From the NCBI GenBank assembly GCA_020346245.1, contig CP070778.1, positions 199,429 through 233,602 of the forward strand: a stretch of DNA of 34,174 bases, written 5' to 3'. The notes below the pieces were generated by a model. That model saw only the letters and a program-made list of their open reading frames with translations, made no database searches and had not been told where the DNA came from. Source of the DNA: Flavobacteriaceae bacterium. GTDB lineage: Bacteria; Bacteroidota; Bacteroidia; Flavobacteriales; Flavobacteriaceae. Below are positions 7,975-14,289 of the stretch, piece by piece. A program made the position numbers and the translations under genes. How positions within the stretch are numbered: position 1 is the first letter of the stretch; each line of letters begins with the position of its first letter.

Positions 7975-8457
7975 AAGATTTGTTTTATAATTATGGGGCT
8001 AAATAAGGGAAAGACGCCAACAAAGTCTGTTGAAATGATAATTTTGTCAGAGCGAAAATTATTCCGGAGGTAAAAGAAAGATTGCGAATTATTAAATTGT
8101 TATAAAAATGAAGCTTTTCTTGCACTCTCTTCCTCTGGATACCTCTAAAGACGGATAATAAGTATTTGTTGCTTATTTAATGTTATATTAAGCTATTCAC
8201 TAAACTCGTACTTCGGTTTTTTTCTTTTTTCTGCAAAAAATAACCGTACTAATGAAAATGAAGTGCTAAATACGTCATCGCTCCAACCTGCCTTCTCATA
8301 AAATCATCTGCCGGATATATTTATTCACACACCTCCCCCGCCTATGTGGGTTAAATTATGTTAAAATTATATTAAATAGTACCTTTTTATACATAGTACT
8401 GTAACAAAAAGAATTAACCGTCGTCTATTACATAAACACGACAACCTAAAAAACAAA
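7975..8457. other. Gene-free region with weak hairpins
   Basis: No gene is supported here. An 8-bp perfect inverted repeat at 8038-8062 lies upstream of the DJ-1 gene. A 42-base imperfect hairpin (8208-8249) pairs GTAC..GGTTTTTTT with AAAAAATAACCGTAC. No TAnnTTTG promoter was recognised. Confidence 0.5.
8038..8062. repeat. 8-bp inverted repeat upstream of DJ-1/AraC genes
   Basis: ATAATTTT (8038-8045) and AAAATTAT (8055-8062) flank a 9-base spacer, about 65 bases before the DJ-1 start codon. It may be an operator or a leader hairpin. In such AT-rich DNA an 8-bp match can arise by chance. Confidence 0.35.
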
Positions 8458-8676
8458 GTGATGTTTAATTTCGCAATCTTAATTTTCACCAAAGCGATTA
8501 AAATGTTCGGGATTTCCGCAGCAGTCTATGACATTTACTTTAGCCTGTTCAGTTCAATGGAGATTAACTTCACACTCTTAATTTATACCCTGGCCATTGA
8601 ATCCTTTTTTATATATATGAAAACTACTCCCATTAAAATTCCATTATGGCTGGAAGCCATTGAAGATTTTATTTAA
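8458..8676 (+). CDS. Possible small hydrophobic protein, unsupported
   Basis: An open frame of 72 codons starting ATG (with a second ATG at 8461) encodes a protein with two hydrophobic stretches (about 3-25 and 36-54) and a short polar tail ending in EDFI. I recognise no family. There is no clear promoter or ribosome site, and the frame lies in an otherwise empty AT-rich stretch where frames of this size arise by chance. It is convergent with fabD. I list it only because nothing else occupies the interval. Confidence 0.25.
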   Translation: MMFNFAILIFTKAIKMFGISAAVYDIYFSLFSSMEINFTLLIYTLAIESFFIYMKTTPIKIPLWLEAIEDFI

Positions 8677-8744
8677 TATAAGAACCTCTTAGCACATTTA
8701 TCTCCTCATTTATTAACCTCTCCTGTGGGTTGGCAGGAATCACA

Positions 8745-8767
8745 AATCATTCTAATACATAATGATT
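8745..8767 (-). terminator. Weak hairpin just after fabD
   Basis: AATCATT (8745-8751) pairs with AATGATT (8761-8767) around a 9-base loop, directly beyond the fabD stop codon. The U-tail in the fabD direction is poor, so termination is only possible. Confidence 0.35.
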
Positions 8768-8768
8768 G

Positions 8769-9644
8769 TTAGGAAATACCGTATGTTTTTACGTTTTTAT
8801 CGATTTGATGAACAAGCCCCCTTAAAAAATTACCGGGGCCAATCTCGGTAAAATCTGTTGCTCCATCTTCTATCATATGGAGAATAGTATGCCTCCACAT
8901 TACGGGGTGCGTTAGTTGATCGATTAAGTTTTTCTTAATCAAAGCGATATTTTCTGTCGGTCGACCTGCAATATTCTGGTATATCGGGCAAATAGGCTTT
9001 TTAAATTCGGCTTCTTCAATGGCCGCTTTAAACTCCTCAACTATAGGCTCCATAAAGGGGGAATGGAATGCACCACTTACCGGTAAATTTACCACTGCCT
9101 TTGCACCTGGACTCAATTTATCACAAGCCTCTTTGAGCGCTTTTTTCTCACCTGATATAACAACCTGATGCAGCGCATTATAATTGGCAGGGACCACTAC
9201 CCCGTCTACGTGATCACAGATATCCTTTACAATAACATCATATAATCCAACCACAACGGCCATGCCTGTATTATCCAGTTCGCAAACTTTTTGCATCGCT
9301 GAAGCACGCCTGGAGATAAGCTTCAAGGCCGATTCGAATTCTAAAGAATCAATAGCAGCCAAAGCGGATATCTCACCCAGAGAATGTCCGGCAACCATAT
9401 CAGGTTTAAAATCATTACCCAGGGTTTTAGCCAGAATGTATGAATGTAAAAAAATTGCCGGTTGTGCAAACTTGGTTTGTTTCAAATCTTTTGCAGATCC
9501 TTCAAACATTACATCAGTAATTGAAAATCCCAAAAGTTCATTAGCTCTGTAAAAATATTCCTGAGCCAAATTTGATTTTTCAAACAACTTTTTGCCCATA
9601 CCCGGAAATTGAGTGCCCTGACCAGGAAATAAGTACGCATGCAT
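8769..9644 (-). CDS. fabD: Malonyl-CoA:ACP transacylase
   Basis: This 291-residue cytoplasmic enzyme transfers the malonyl group from CoA to acyl carrier protein, supplying the extender unit for type II fatty acid synthesis. The N-terminal YLFPGQGTQFPGMG motif is diagnostic. The active-site serine is Ser88 in GHSLGE, and the catalytic His is His194 in GAFHSPFM. A QP pair after KFAQPAI contributes the expected oxyanion-region Gln, and the usual Arg lies in ISRRASAMQ. The length is normal for FabD. It stands alone here rather than with fabH, fabG or acpP, as is usual in Flavobacteriaceae. The start ATG at 9644 gives the standard N-terminus. Confidence 0.96.
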   Translation of the reverse strand: MHAYLFPGQGTQFPGMGKKLFEKSNLAQEYFYRANELLGFSITDVMFEGSAKDLKQTKFAQPAIFLHSYILAKTLGNDFKPDMVAGHSLGEISALAAIDSLEFESALKLISRRASAMQKVCELDNTGMAVVVGLYDVIVKDICDHVDGVVVPANYNALHQVVISGEKKALKEACDKLSPGAKAVVNLPVSGAFHSPFMEPIVEEFKAAIEEAEFKKPICPIYQNIAGRPTENIALIKKNLIDQLTHPVMWRHTILHMIEDGATDFTEIGPGNFLRGLVHQIDKNVKTYGIS

Positions 9645-10038
9645 AGAGACAACAGATTGTTAAGATTATCAATAAACCACTTTATATCAGAATTAAATCG
9701 ATTAGAAAATTTTAGCCCTGATCACGACCAGAATCTTAGTATTCTTATCAGAAACATAATACATTTCTCCTCGAACATTCTATTTAATCTTAGTTTATAA
9801 GTATAAAGAAACTATATTTTCTTACAAGTTTTGTTTAAAAACGATAACATTCCTATTTAAGGGTTATTTTTCACTTTACACACTAATTACCTGCATGCCA
9901 AAAGTATGCTACAGACCGGTTCCATTTTCAAAATAGAAAAAGCCTCTAATTAAAAATTTGGAGAAAGGTAAAGCCTAAAAAGGAAGGTAATGGAAAATAA
10001 TGCAGAACAATCATGCTATAGATTGATTTAGCCAAATT
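9645..10038. other. Intergenic region, no gene seen
   Basis: This 394-base AT-rich stretch lies between fabD and ridA, both leftward. I see no coding frame of interest. One possible promoter for fabD is listed separately. Confidence 0.5.
9899..9932 (-). promoter_or_regulatory. Possible promoter upstream of fabD
   Basis: The minus strand carries TACTTTTG (9906-9899), matching TAnnTTTG, and TTTG (9932-9929) 22 bases upstream. The 255-base leader it would give to fabD is long, so confidence is low. Confidence 0.35.
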
Positions 10039-10428
10039 TTAAGAAGAAATAATAGCATCTACTTCTATTTCAATTAACCAATCTGGATTAATAAAACGAG
10101 ATACTTGCATGATTGTATCAACAGGCTTTATAGTTTTAAAATAAGACGCTCTTACTTTTGCAGCAGCTTTCCAATCTTCTATATTAGTTAATAATATTCG
10201 TGTTCTAACGACGTCGTTTAAGCTTGAACCTGCTTTTTCTAATGCCATTTTAATAGTTTCCAGGCATTGTTTGGTTTGCAAAGAAATATCTCCAACACCT
10301 ACTGTATTTCCATCTGCATCCATTGGTGCAGTTCCACCAATTGTTATATATGGTCCAACACGAACGGCACGACTGAAGCCAATAACTTCTTCATATGGAC
10401 TTCCTCCAGATATTAGTTCTCTTTTCAT
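10039..10428 (-). CDS. RidA/YjgF/UK114 family protein
   Basis: This is a RidA-superfamily protein of 129 residues. I chose ATG 10428 because it gives the usual family length and leaves 7 bases after the upstream lipoprotein gene; a start at 10494 would add 22 residues unlike the family and overlap that gene by 59 bases. The family core is present: GFSRAVRVGPYITIGGTAP, then the region QTKQCLETIKMALEKAGSSLNDVVRTRILLTNI, and a C-terminal LIEIEVDAI. The Arg in 'VVRTRILL' matches the substrate-carboxylate Arg of RidA enzymes that deaminate enamines and imines. There is no signal peptide, so it is cytoplasmic. It is the last gene of a MarR-cupin-lipoprotein-RidA operon. The precise subfamily is not clear. 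Confidence 0.9.
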   Translation of the reverse strand: MKRELISGGSPYEEVIGFSRAVRVGPYITIGGTAPMDADGNTVGVGDISLQTKQCLETIKMALEKAGSSLNDVVRTRILLTNIEDWKAAAKVRASYFKTIKPVDTIMQVSRFINPDWLIEIEVDAIISS

Positions 10429-10435
10429 AAATAAT

Positions 10436-10984
10436 TCAATTGTCTTTGTTAGTAATTTCTCGTCTTGAAAGCTCATATCTAGTTTCGAAAGCAAGAGAAT
10501 CTCCTTTAAACATATCCATCCAAATTAGGACTTTATCATTTTTCTTCTTAAAATGTACACCATGCATGTGTAATTCTTTGTGAGATTTTGTATTTCCAAC
10601 CTTACCATTACATAAAAAATGCAAATCACCATCTACATCTGAATTTACAGCAATTAATATTGGTTGATTTTGTAACTGACAAAAGTGGTTTCCATAAAGA
10701 ATTCCATTATCAATATTATAAATGGTAAGCATCTCTGTGGTAGTACCAAGTTTTAACCGTTCAATAATAACATTCTCTCTAGAAGTTGCTTCAATTTCCC
10801 AACCGAAACTTCCATCTATCGTATCTTGAACTTTCCATTTACCTTGAAGGTTTTTGAGATAATTTAAAGCTGAATTTGGATCAGAAATTACATCTAGTTT
10901 TTGATGTTGTTGTTCTTCTTCATTACATGCAATTAAACAACTAAGTAATAAACTCAATACTAAATATTTAATCTTTAATTCCAT
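10436..10984 (-). CDS. Lipoprotein of unknown function
   Basis: This 182-residue protein has a clear lipoprotein signal ending LSCLIAC with Cys20, followed by a Glu/Gln-rich linker. The mature domain reads as a small beta-rich fold: LQGKWKVQDTIDGSFGWEIEA, then alternating strands with 'GILYGNHFCQLQNQP', 'HLHMHGVHF' -type His content and 'KVLIWMDMF'. The opening resembles lipocalin-like 'LxGxW' domains that probe the quality of a substrate (DUF1579-like), but I cannot name a family. It lies third in the MarR operon, 39 bases after the cupin gene and 7 before RidA, so a role next to the exported cupin is plausible. Confidence 0.75.
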   Translation of the reverse strand: MELKIKYLVLSLLLSCLIACNEEEQQHQKLDVISDPNSALNYLKNLQGKWKVQDTIDGSFGWEIEATSRENVIIERLKLGTTTEMLTIYNIDNGILYGNHFCQLQNQPILIAVNSDVDGDLHFLCNGKVGNTKSHKELHMHGVHFKKKNDKVLIWMDMFKGDSLAFETRYELSRREITNKDN

Positions 10985-11023
10985 TAAAATAATATTTATT
11001 GATTTTTGCAGATATATTCTATT

Positions 11024-11761
11024 TTAATGATTTTTCATTCTACTCATTTGCTCATTAGCCTTTTTAAAAATATTACGTATAACTTCTCCATTAGAAGGTT
11101 CTTCAATAAGTGTATCTGGATCCCATTGGCTACGTTCAGTATTAAAGAAGTCACCACCGTAAATATGAAGTCCTCCAGTAAATCTCGGAAGTGGATTTGT
11201 TACAGAATGAATGGCGTTTGTTTTTAGCATAGCAACATCTCCCGCAAATAAACATCGAACATCATGTGCTTCTAAACTTTCCTTGTTTCGTTTCCATATA
11301 ATATTGTCTTCTCTTCCAGTATATAGCCCAATATTTGCCCACATATGATGGTTATGTGGCATGAGATTCATCTGAGGTGTCCATGAAGCTGCGAAAATGG
11401 TTAAGTCTTTTGAGCGTAAAAAGACCTTCAACCCTGCTTCTTTCGGTTCACCAATTGCTTTAAGCATTGCTTTTGGATTTGAAACACCTTTGGCTAAAAC
11501 TTCTTTCACTGCTTCCTGAGGATTAGAATCTTTATTTGCAGCAATACAGTCTTCAATAAATTTTTGCATTTCTGTTAATTCACGTTCAGTAACAGGAATA
11601 ATTTCTTCTCCATGATCTAAAGCATCTATGGAAACTTCTGTCATTGCAGAAGACATAAAGGCTGGAATTGCTGCTAAACTTAAACCCAATCCTAAAGTTC
11701 TAATCATACCTCTCCTTGTAAGCTCTAGATTTTTTTGTTCTGTGTTGTTTTGAGTCTTCAT
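11024..11761 (-). CDS. Tat-exported cysteine-dioxygenase-like cupin
   Basis: This 245-residue protein has an N-terminal twin-arginine signal (Arg16-Arg17, then GMIRTLGLGLSLAAIPAFMSSA) and a double-stranded beta-helix domain (about 90-230) related to the cysteine dioxygenase-like COG5553 group. The metal-site pattern is visible: 'MPHNHHMWANIGLYTGREDN' gives His136 and His138 (HxH), and later 'AIHSV' and 'GGLHIYGG' give His185 and His199; thiol dioxygenases use a three-His Fe(II) site. The substrate could be a thiol, but sequence alone does not decide it. Its reading frame overlaps the MarR gene by 4 bases (ATGA). An exported member of this fold is unusual, as characterised thiol dioxygenases are cytoplasmic. 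Confidence 0.78.
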   Translation of the reverse strand: MKTQNNTEQKNLELTRRGMIRTLGLGLSLAAIPAFMSSAMTEVSIDALDHGEEIIPVTERELTEMQKFIEDCIAANKDSNPQEAVKEVLAKGVSNPKAMLKAIGEPKEAGLKVFLRSKDLTIFAASWTPQMNLMPHNHHMWANIGLYTGREDNIIWKRNKESLEAHDVRCLFAGDVAMLKTNAIHSVTNPLPRFTGGLHIYGGDFFNTERSQWDPDTLIEEPSNGEVIRNIFKKANEQMSRMKNH

Positions 11762-12249
11762 CTTTTTTGTTTTTTGTATTCGTAGTAAAAGCGTTCGTTA
11801 AATGGAATAGATTTTAACGATGCTTCAATTTCATCTAGCTGCTTAAGTATAGATAAATCTTCTTTTAGCATTTTATAAATAGCATCCTCGCAACTGTTCC
11901 ATATTTGTTCTAAATCTGGAAGTAGGTCAAGTGATTTCTGAGTTAATTTTATATTTTGCTTTCTTTTATCATAAGAATCCTTTTCTGATATTATATAACC
12001 TTTAGATGTCATTTTCTTGAGCATAACCACCATTGAAGGATGTGTATATCCTAACTGTTCAGCAATTTGGACCATTGTAAGCATGTCATTTTCTCTTAAT
12101 AACTTAAATACTAAATGCCAACTAGGTTCAACATCTATATCGATTTCCTTAAAGAATTTTCTCGTATCATGAGACATCCTGTCACTTATACGCTTTAATC
12201 TATTATCCAAAGCTTTGTATCCAAGTTCTTTAATAAAATCCCTTTCCAT
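11758..12249 (-). CDS. MarR-family transcriptional regulator
   Basis: This 163-residue protein has the MarR winged-helix domain (about 40-110). The recognition part is 'LTMVQIAEQLGYTHPSMVVMLKKMTSKGYI', and the wing carries the conserved Asp-Arg-like region 'SEKDSYDKRKQNIKLTQKS'. Long helices at both ends form the dimer interface in this family. It opens the operon with the cupin, lipoprotein and RidA genes and overlaps the cupin by 4 bases. Its promoter contains a 10-bp perfect palindrome between the -7 element and the -33 position, fitting autorepression lifted by a small ligand. The ligand is unknown. Confidence 0.9.
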   Translation of the reverse strand: MERDFIKELGYKALDNRLKRISDRMSHDTRKFFKEIDIDVEPSWHLVFKLLRENDMLTMVQIAEQLGYTHPSMVVMLKKMTSKGYIISEKDSYDKRKQNIKLTQKSLDLLPDLEQIWNSCEDAIYKMLKEDLSILKQLDEIEASLKSIPFNERFYYEYKKQKR

Positions 12250-12266
12250 TTTAATGTCTAATAAAC

Positions 12267-12274
12267 CAAAGATA
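12267..12274 (-). promoter_or_regulatory. -7 element TATCTTTG for the MarR operon
   Basis: The minus strand reads TATCTTTG, a perfect TAnnTTTG match, 17 bases before the MarR start codon. No clean TTTG lies at the -33 position. Confidence 0.65.
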
Positions 12275-12286
12275 GTAAAATATAGT

Positions 12287-12296
12287 TAGTTAACTA
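12287..12296. promoter_or_regulatory. Palindromic operator candidate for MarR
   Basis: TAGTTAACTA is a perfect 10-bp palindrome, with further symmetric bases two positions out on each side after a two-base mismatch. It begins 13 bases upstream of the -7 element of the MarR promoter, where a bound dimer would block RNA polymerase. Function is inferred. Confidence 0.5.
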
Positions 12297-12316
12297 CATA
12301 GTTGATTAAATATATT

Positions 12317-12344
12317 AAAAAAGCTCATTGTATTTATGAGCTTT
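12317..12344 (-). terminator. Rho-independent terminator, second of a pair
   Basis: AAAGCTCAT (12320-12328) and ATGAGCTTT (12336-12344) form a perfect 9-bp stem with a 7-base loop. On the minus strand it is followed by a run of six U. It lies downstream of the alcohol dehydrogenase gene and before the MarR promoter. Confidence 0.75.
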
Positions 12345-12424
12345 CCTCCACTCCTTATGGTGTTGGGACCGGGTGGTGTAAAAACTCCTGCATGGCAAAG
12401 TATGCCGAAAGATAGAAGGAAGAA

Positions 12425-12454
12425 TAAAAAAACCAATATACAACTATACTGGTT
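12425..12454 (-). terminator. Rho-independent terminator of the alcohol dehydrogenase gene
   Basis: AACCAATAT (12431-12439) pairs with ATACTGGTT (12446-12454), 8 of 9 positions, around a 6-base loop. On the minus strand the stem runs into seven U. It starts about 20 bases after the dehydrogenase stop codon. Confidence 0.8.
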
Positions 12455-12476
12455 CTGTATTGTAAAATAGTATTTT

Positions 12477-13532
12477 TTAGCTTTTCAGGGATTTCATGTC
12501 AATTACAAAGCGATATTTAACATCGCTCTTCAACATTCGTTCATAGGCCGTATTTATGTCCTGCATATTTATTACTTCTATATCTGAAGTAATATTATGC
12601 TCACCACAGAAATCCAGTAGTTCCTGGGTTTCTGCTATCCCACCAATTAGAGAACCGGCTACTGATTTGCGCCCCATAATAAGCGGTACCGTTACCAGCA
12701 TTGGATCTAAAGGTCCCAAATAGCCTACAACAACCAGGGTGCCATTGGTATTCAATGTGCCTACATACGGATTTAAATCGTGTTCATAGGGAACTGTGTC
12801 AATAATAACATCAAAACGCCCCATAGCACTTTGCATTTGAGACTCGTCTGTTGAAATAATTATTTCATCTGCACCTAAAGCTTTCGCATCATCTATTTTG
12901 TTGGTTGATCTGGAAAATAAGGTTACATGTGCCCCTAGTGCATCTGCCAATTTAATGGCCATATGGCCCAGGCCACCCAAACCAACAACAGCAACTTTGC
13001 TATCTTTACCTACATTCCAGTGTCGCAATGGTGACCAGGTAGTAATTCCGGCGCATAATACCGGTGCAATACCTGCTAAATCCAGATTTTCAGGAACACT
13101 TAAAACAAAAGCTTCATCTACTACAATTGTTTCGGAATACCCTCCATGGGTATTTGTCTCCAAATGTTTATCATATCCTCCGTACGTTCCTACCCATTCC
13201 GGACAGTATTGTTCTAAATCATTTTTACAATTAGCACAGCTTCTGCAGGAATCCACCAAACATCCGACCGCCACTAAATCACCAACTTTATATTGATTTA
13301 CATCGTCCCCTACTTTTAAAACCTTTCCTACTATCTCATGTCCGGGAACCACAGGATATTGTGTCATACCCCAGTCATTGCGGGCAAAATGTAGATCCGA
13401 ATGACAAACACCACAATAAAGAATATCTATTTCAACATCTTTTGCAGTTACTCCCCGCCTGTTAATTTCCAGTTGTTTTAAATCTGCATCTGCAGCTACT
13501 GTGCCATAAGCTCTAATATTTTTTACGTCCAT
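12477..13532 (-). CDS. Zinc-dependent NAD(P) alcohol dehydrogenase (YahK/CAD type)
   Basis: This 351-residue medium-chain dehydrogenase/reductase probably reduces aldehydes to alcohols with NADPH in the cytoplasm, as YahK-like and cinnamyl-alcohol-type enzymes do. Catalytic zinc ligands are Cys43 (CGVCHSD), His65 (PGHE) and Cys160 (VLCAGITTW). The structural zinc is held by Cys96, Cys99, Cys102 and Cys110. The Rossmann motif is VVGLGGLGH (182-190); the following 'LFSRSTNK' with Ser-Arg at the end of beta 2 favours NADPH over NADH. The gene is monocistronic and followed by a strong terminator. The physiological aldehyde is not known. Confidence 0.94.
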   Translation of the reverse strand: MDVKNIRAYGTVAADADLKQLEINRRGVTAKDVEIDILYCGVCHSDLHFARNDWGMTQYPVVPGHEIVGKVLKVGDDVNQYKVGDLVAVGCLVDSCRSCANCKNDLEQYCPEWVGTYGGYDKHLETNTHGGYSETIVVDEAFVLSVPENLDLAGIAPVLCAGITTWSPLRHWNVGKDSKVAVVGLGGLGHMAIKLADALGAHVTLFSRSTNKIDDAKALGADEIIISTDESQMQSAMGRFDVIIDTVPYEHDLNPYVGTLNTNGTLVVVGYLGPLDPMLVTVPLIMGRKSVAGSLIGGIAETQELLDFCGEHNITSDIEVINMQDINTAYERMLKSDVKYRFVIDMKSLKS

Positions 13533-13665
13533 ATTTTTATGATTTTTAGCAAATTATTTGATGACTTATTAATGTGTATGCTACTGTGAAGGTAAATTAC
13601 AAAAAGTCGTATAAAAAAGTAGTAGAATATAGCCGGTAAAATATATTTCTTTTTTACAGACAGGC

Positions 13666-14079
13666 CTAATCCCGATTTAATTCATCAACATGCTGCATAT
13701 AAGTAGCTATGGTCTGCAGTTCCTCATCAGATATATTTTGCAGAAAACCGTCAATATTTGCCTGCATAATTGCAACTTGTGCGGAAGTGGTGTCTACAAT
13801 GGGCTTAGCTTTACCCCTTAAAAATGCTACAATGTCACCATTTTCTTCTTTGTATATCTTCATGATTTCTTTGACGGAAGGTCCAATTTTTGTTTTGTTG
13901 ACATCATGGCAGGTAATACATGTTTTTTCCGAAAACAGCCTGTTGCCCAGGAAAATTTGGGACTCCCAACTCAATTCGCCACGCTGGGGCGCTGCTTTTT
14001 CTTGCACCATGGTTGATTTCTTATCCAACTTGCAGTTGAATAACATGAGAAATAAAATTAGCAATGACAGTAAACGCAT
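13666..14079 (-). CDS. Small lipoprotein cytochrome c (class I)
   Basis: This 137-residue protein has a lipoprotein-type signal ending LMLFNC (Cys16), a polar linker, and one c-type haem motif CITCH at residues 54-58. The downstream KIGPSV is the Pro-containing loop common in cytochrome c551/c552, and Met105 (VAIMQANI) is the probable sixth ligand. The C-terminal helix (ISDEELQTIATYMQHV) completes the fold. It should be anchored to a membrane on the periplasmic side and shuttle electrons. It stands alone, 133 bases upstream of the alcohol dehydrogenase. A 7/8 match to the -7 element (TATCTTTA on the minus strand) lies near 14115. No oxidase or dehydrogenase partner is adjacent. Confidence 0.9.
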   Translation of the reverse strand: MRLLSLLILFLMLFNCKLDKKSTMVQEKAAPQRGELSWESQIFLGNRLFSEKTCITCHDVNKTKIGPSVKEIMKIYKEENGDIVAFLRGKAKPIVDTTSAQVAIMQANIDGFLQNISDEELQTIATYMQHVDELNRD

Positions 14080-14289
14080 AGGTTTTTAGATATACTAATA
14101 CTCTATTAAAGATACTAAAAACCTATATTTTTATTCTATAAGACAGGGCACTATATTTTATCTATAATAAGAGATTTGGTAATTTCCAACATAAAACCTT
14201 AGTATCGCAACAACTTCACTTTTCGGATCATAAATATTGGCTATCTTACCGGTCTTTTGAGATCCTTAGCGGACAACCAAGGCTAATCA

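Noticed and set aside
10429-10494. Longer start for the RidA gene at 10494
   Set aside because: It adds 22 residues unlike RidA and overlaps the lipoprotein gene by 59 bases; ATG 10428 fits the family length and leaves a 7-base gap.
12336-12470. 44-codon open frame on the plus strand between the terminators
   Set aside because: It runs through both the loop side of one terminator and the whole of the other, and its end (TNIQLYWFCIVK) is terminator sequence; no family is recognised.
12898-13296. 132-codon open frame antisense to the alcohol dehydrogenase
   Set aside because: It is fully inside a well-supported gene and has no family features.
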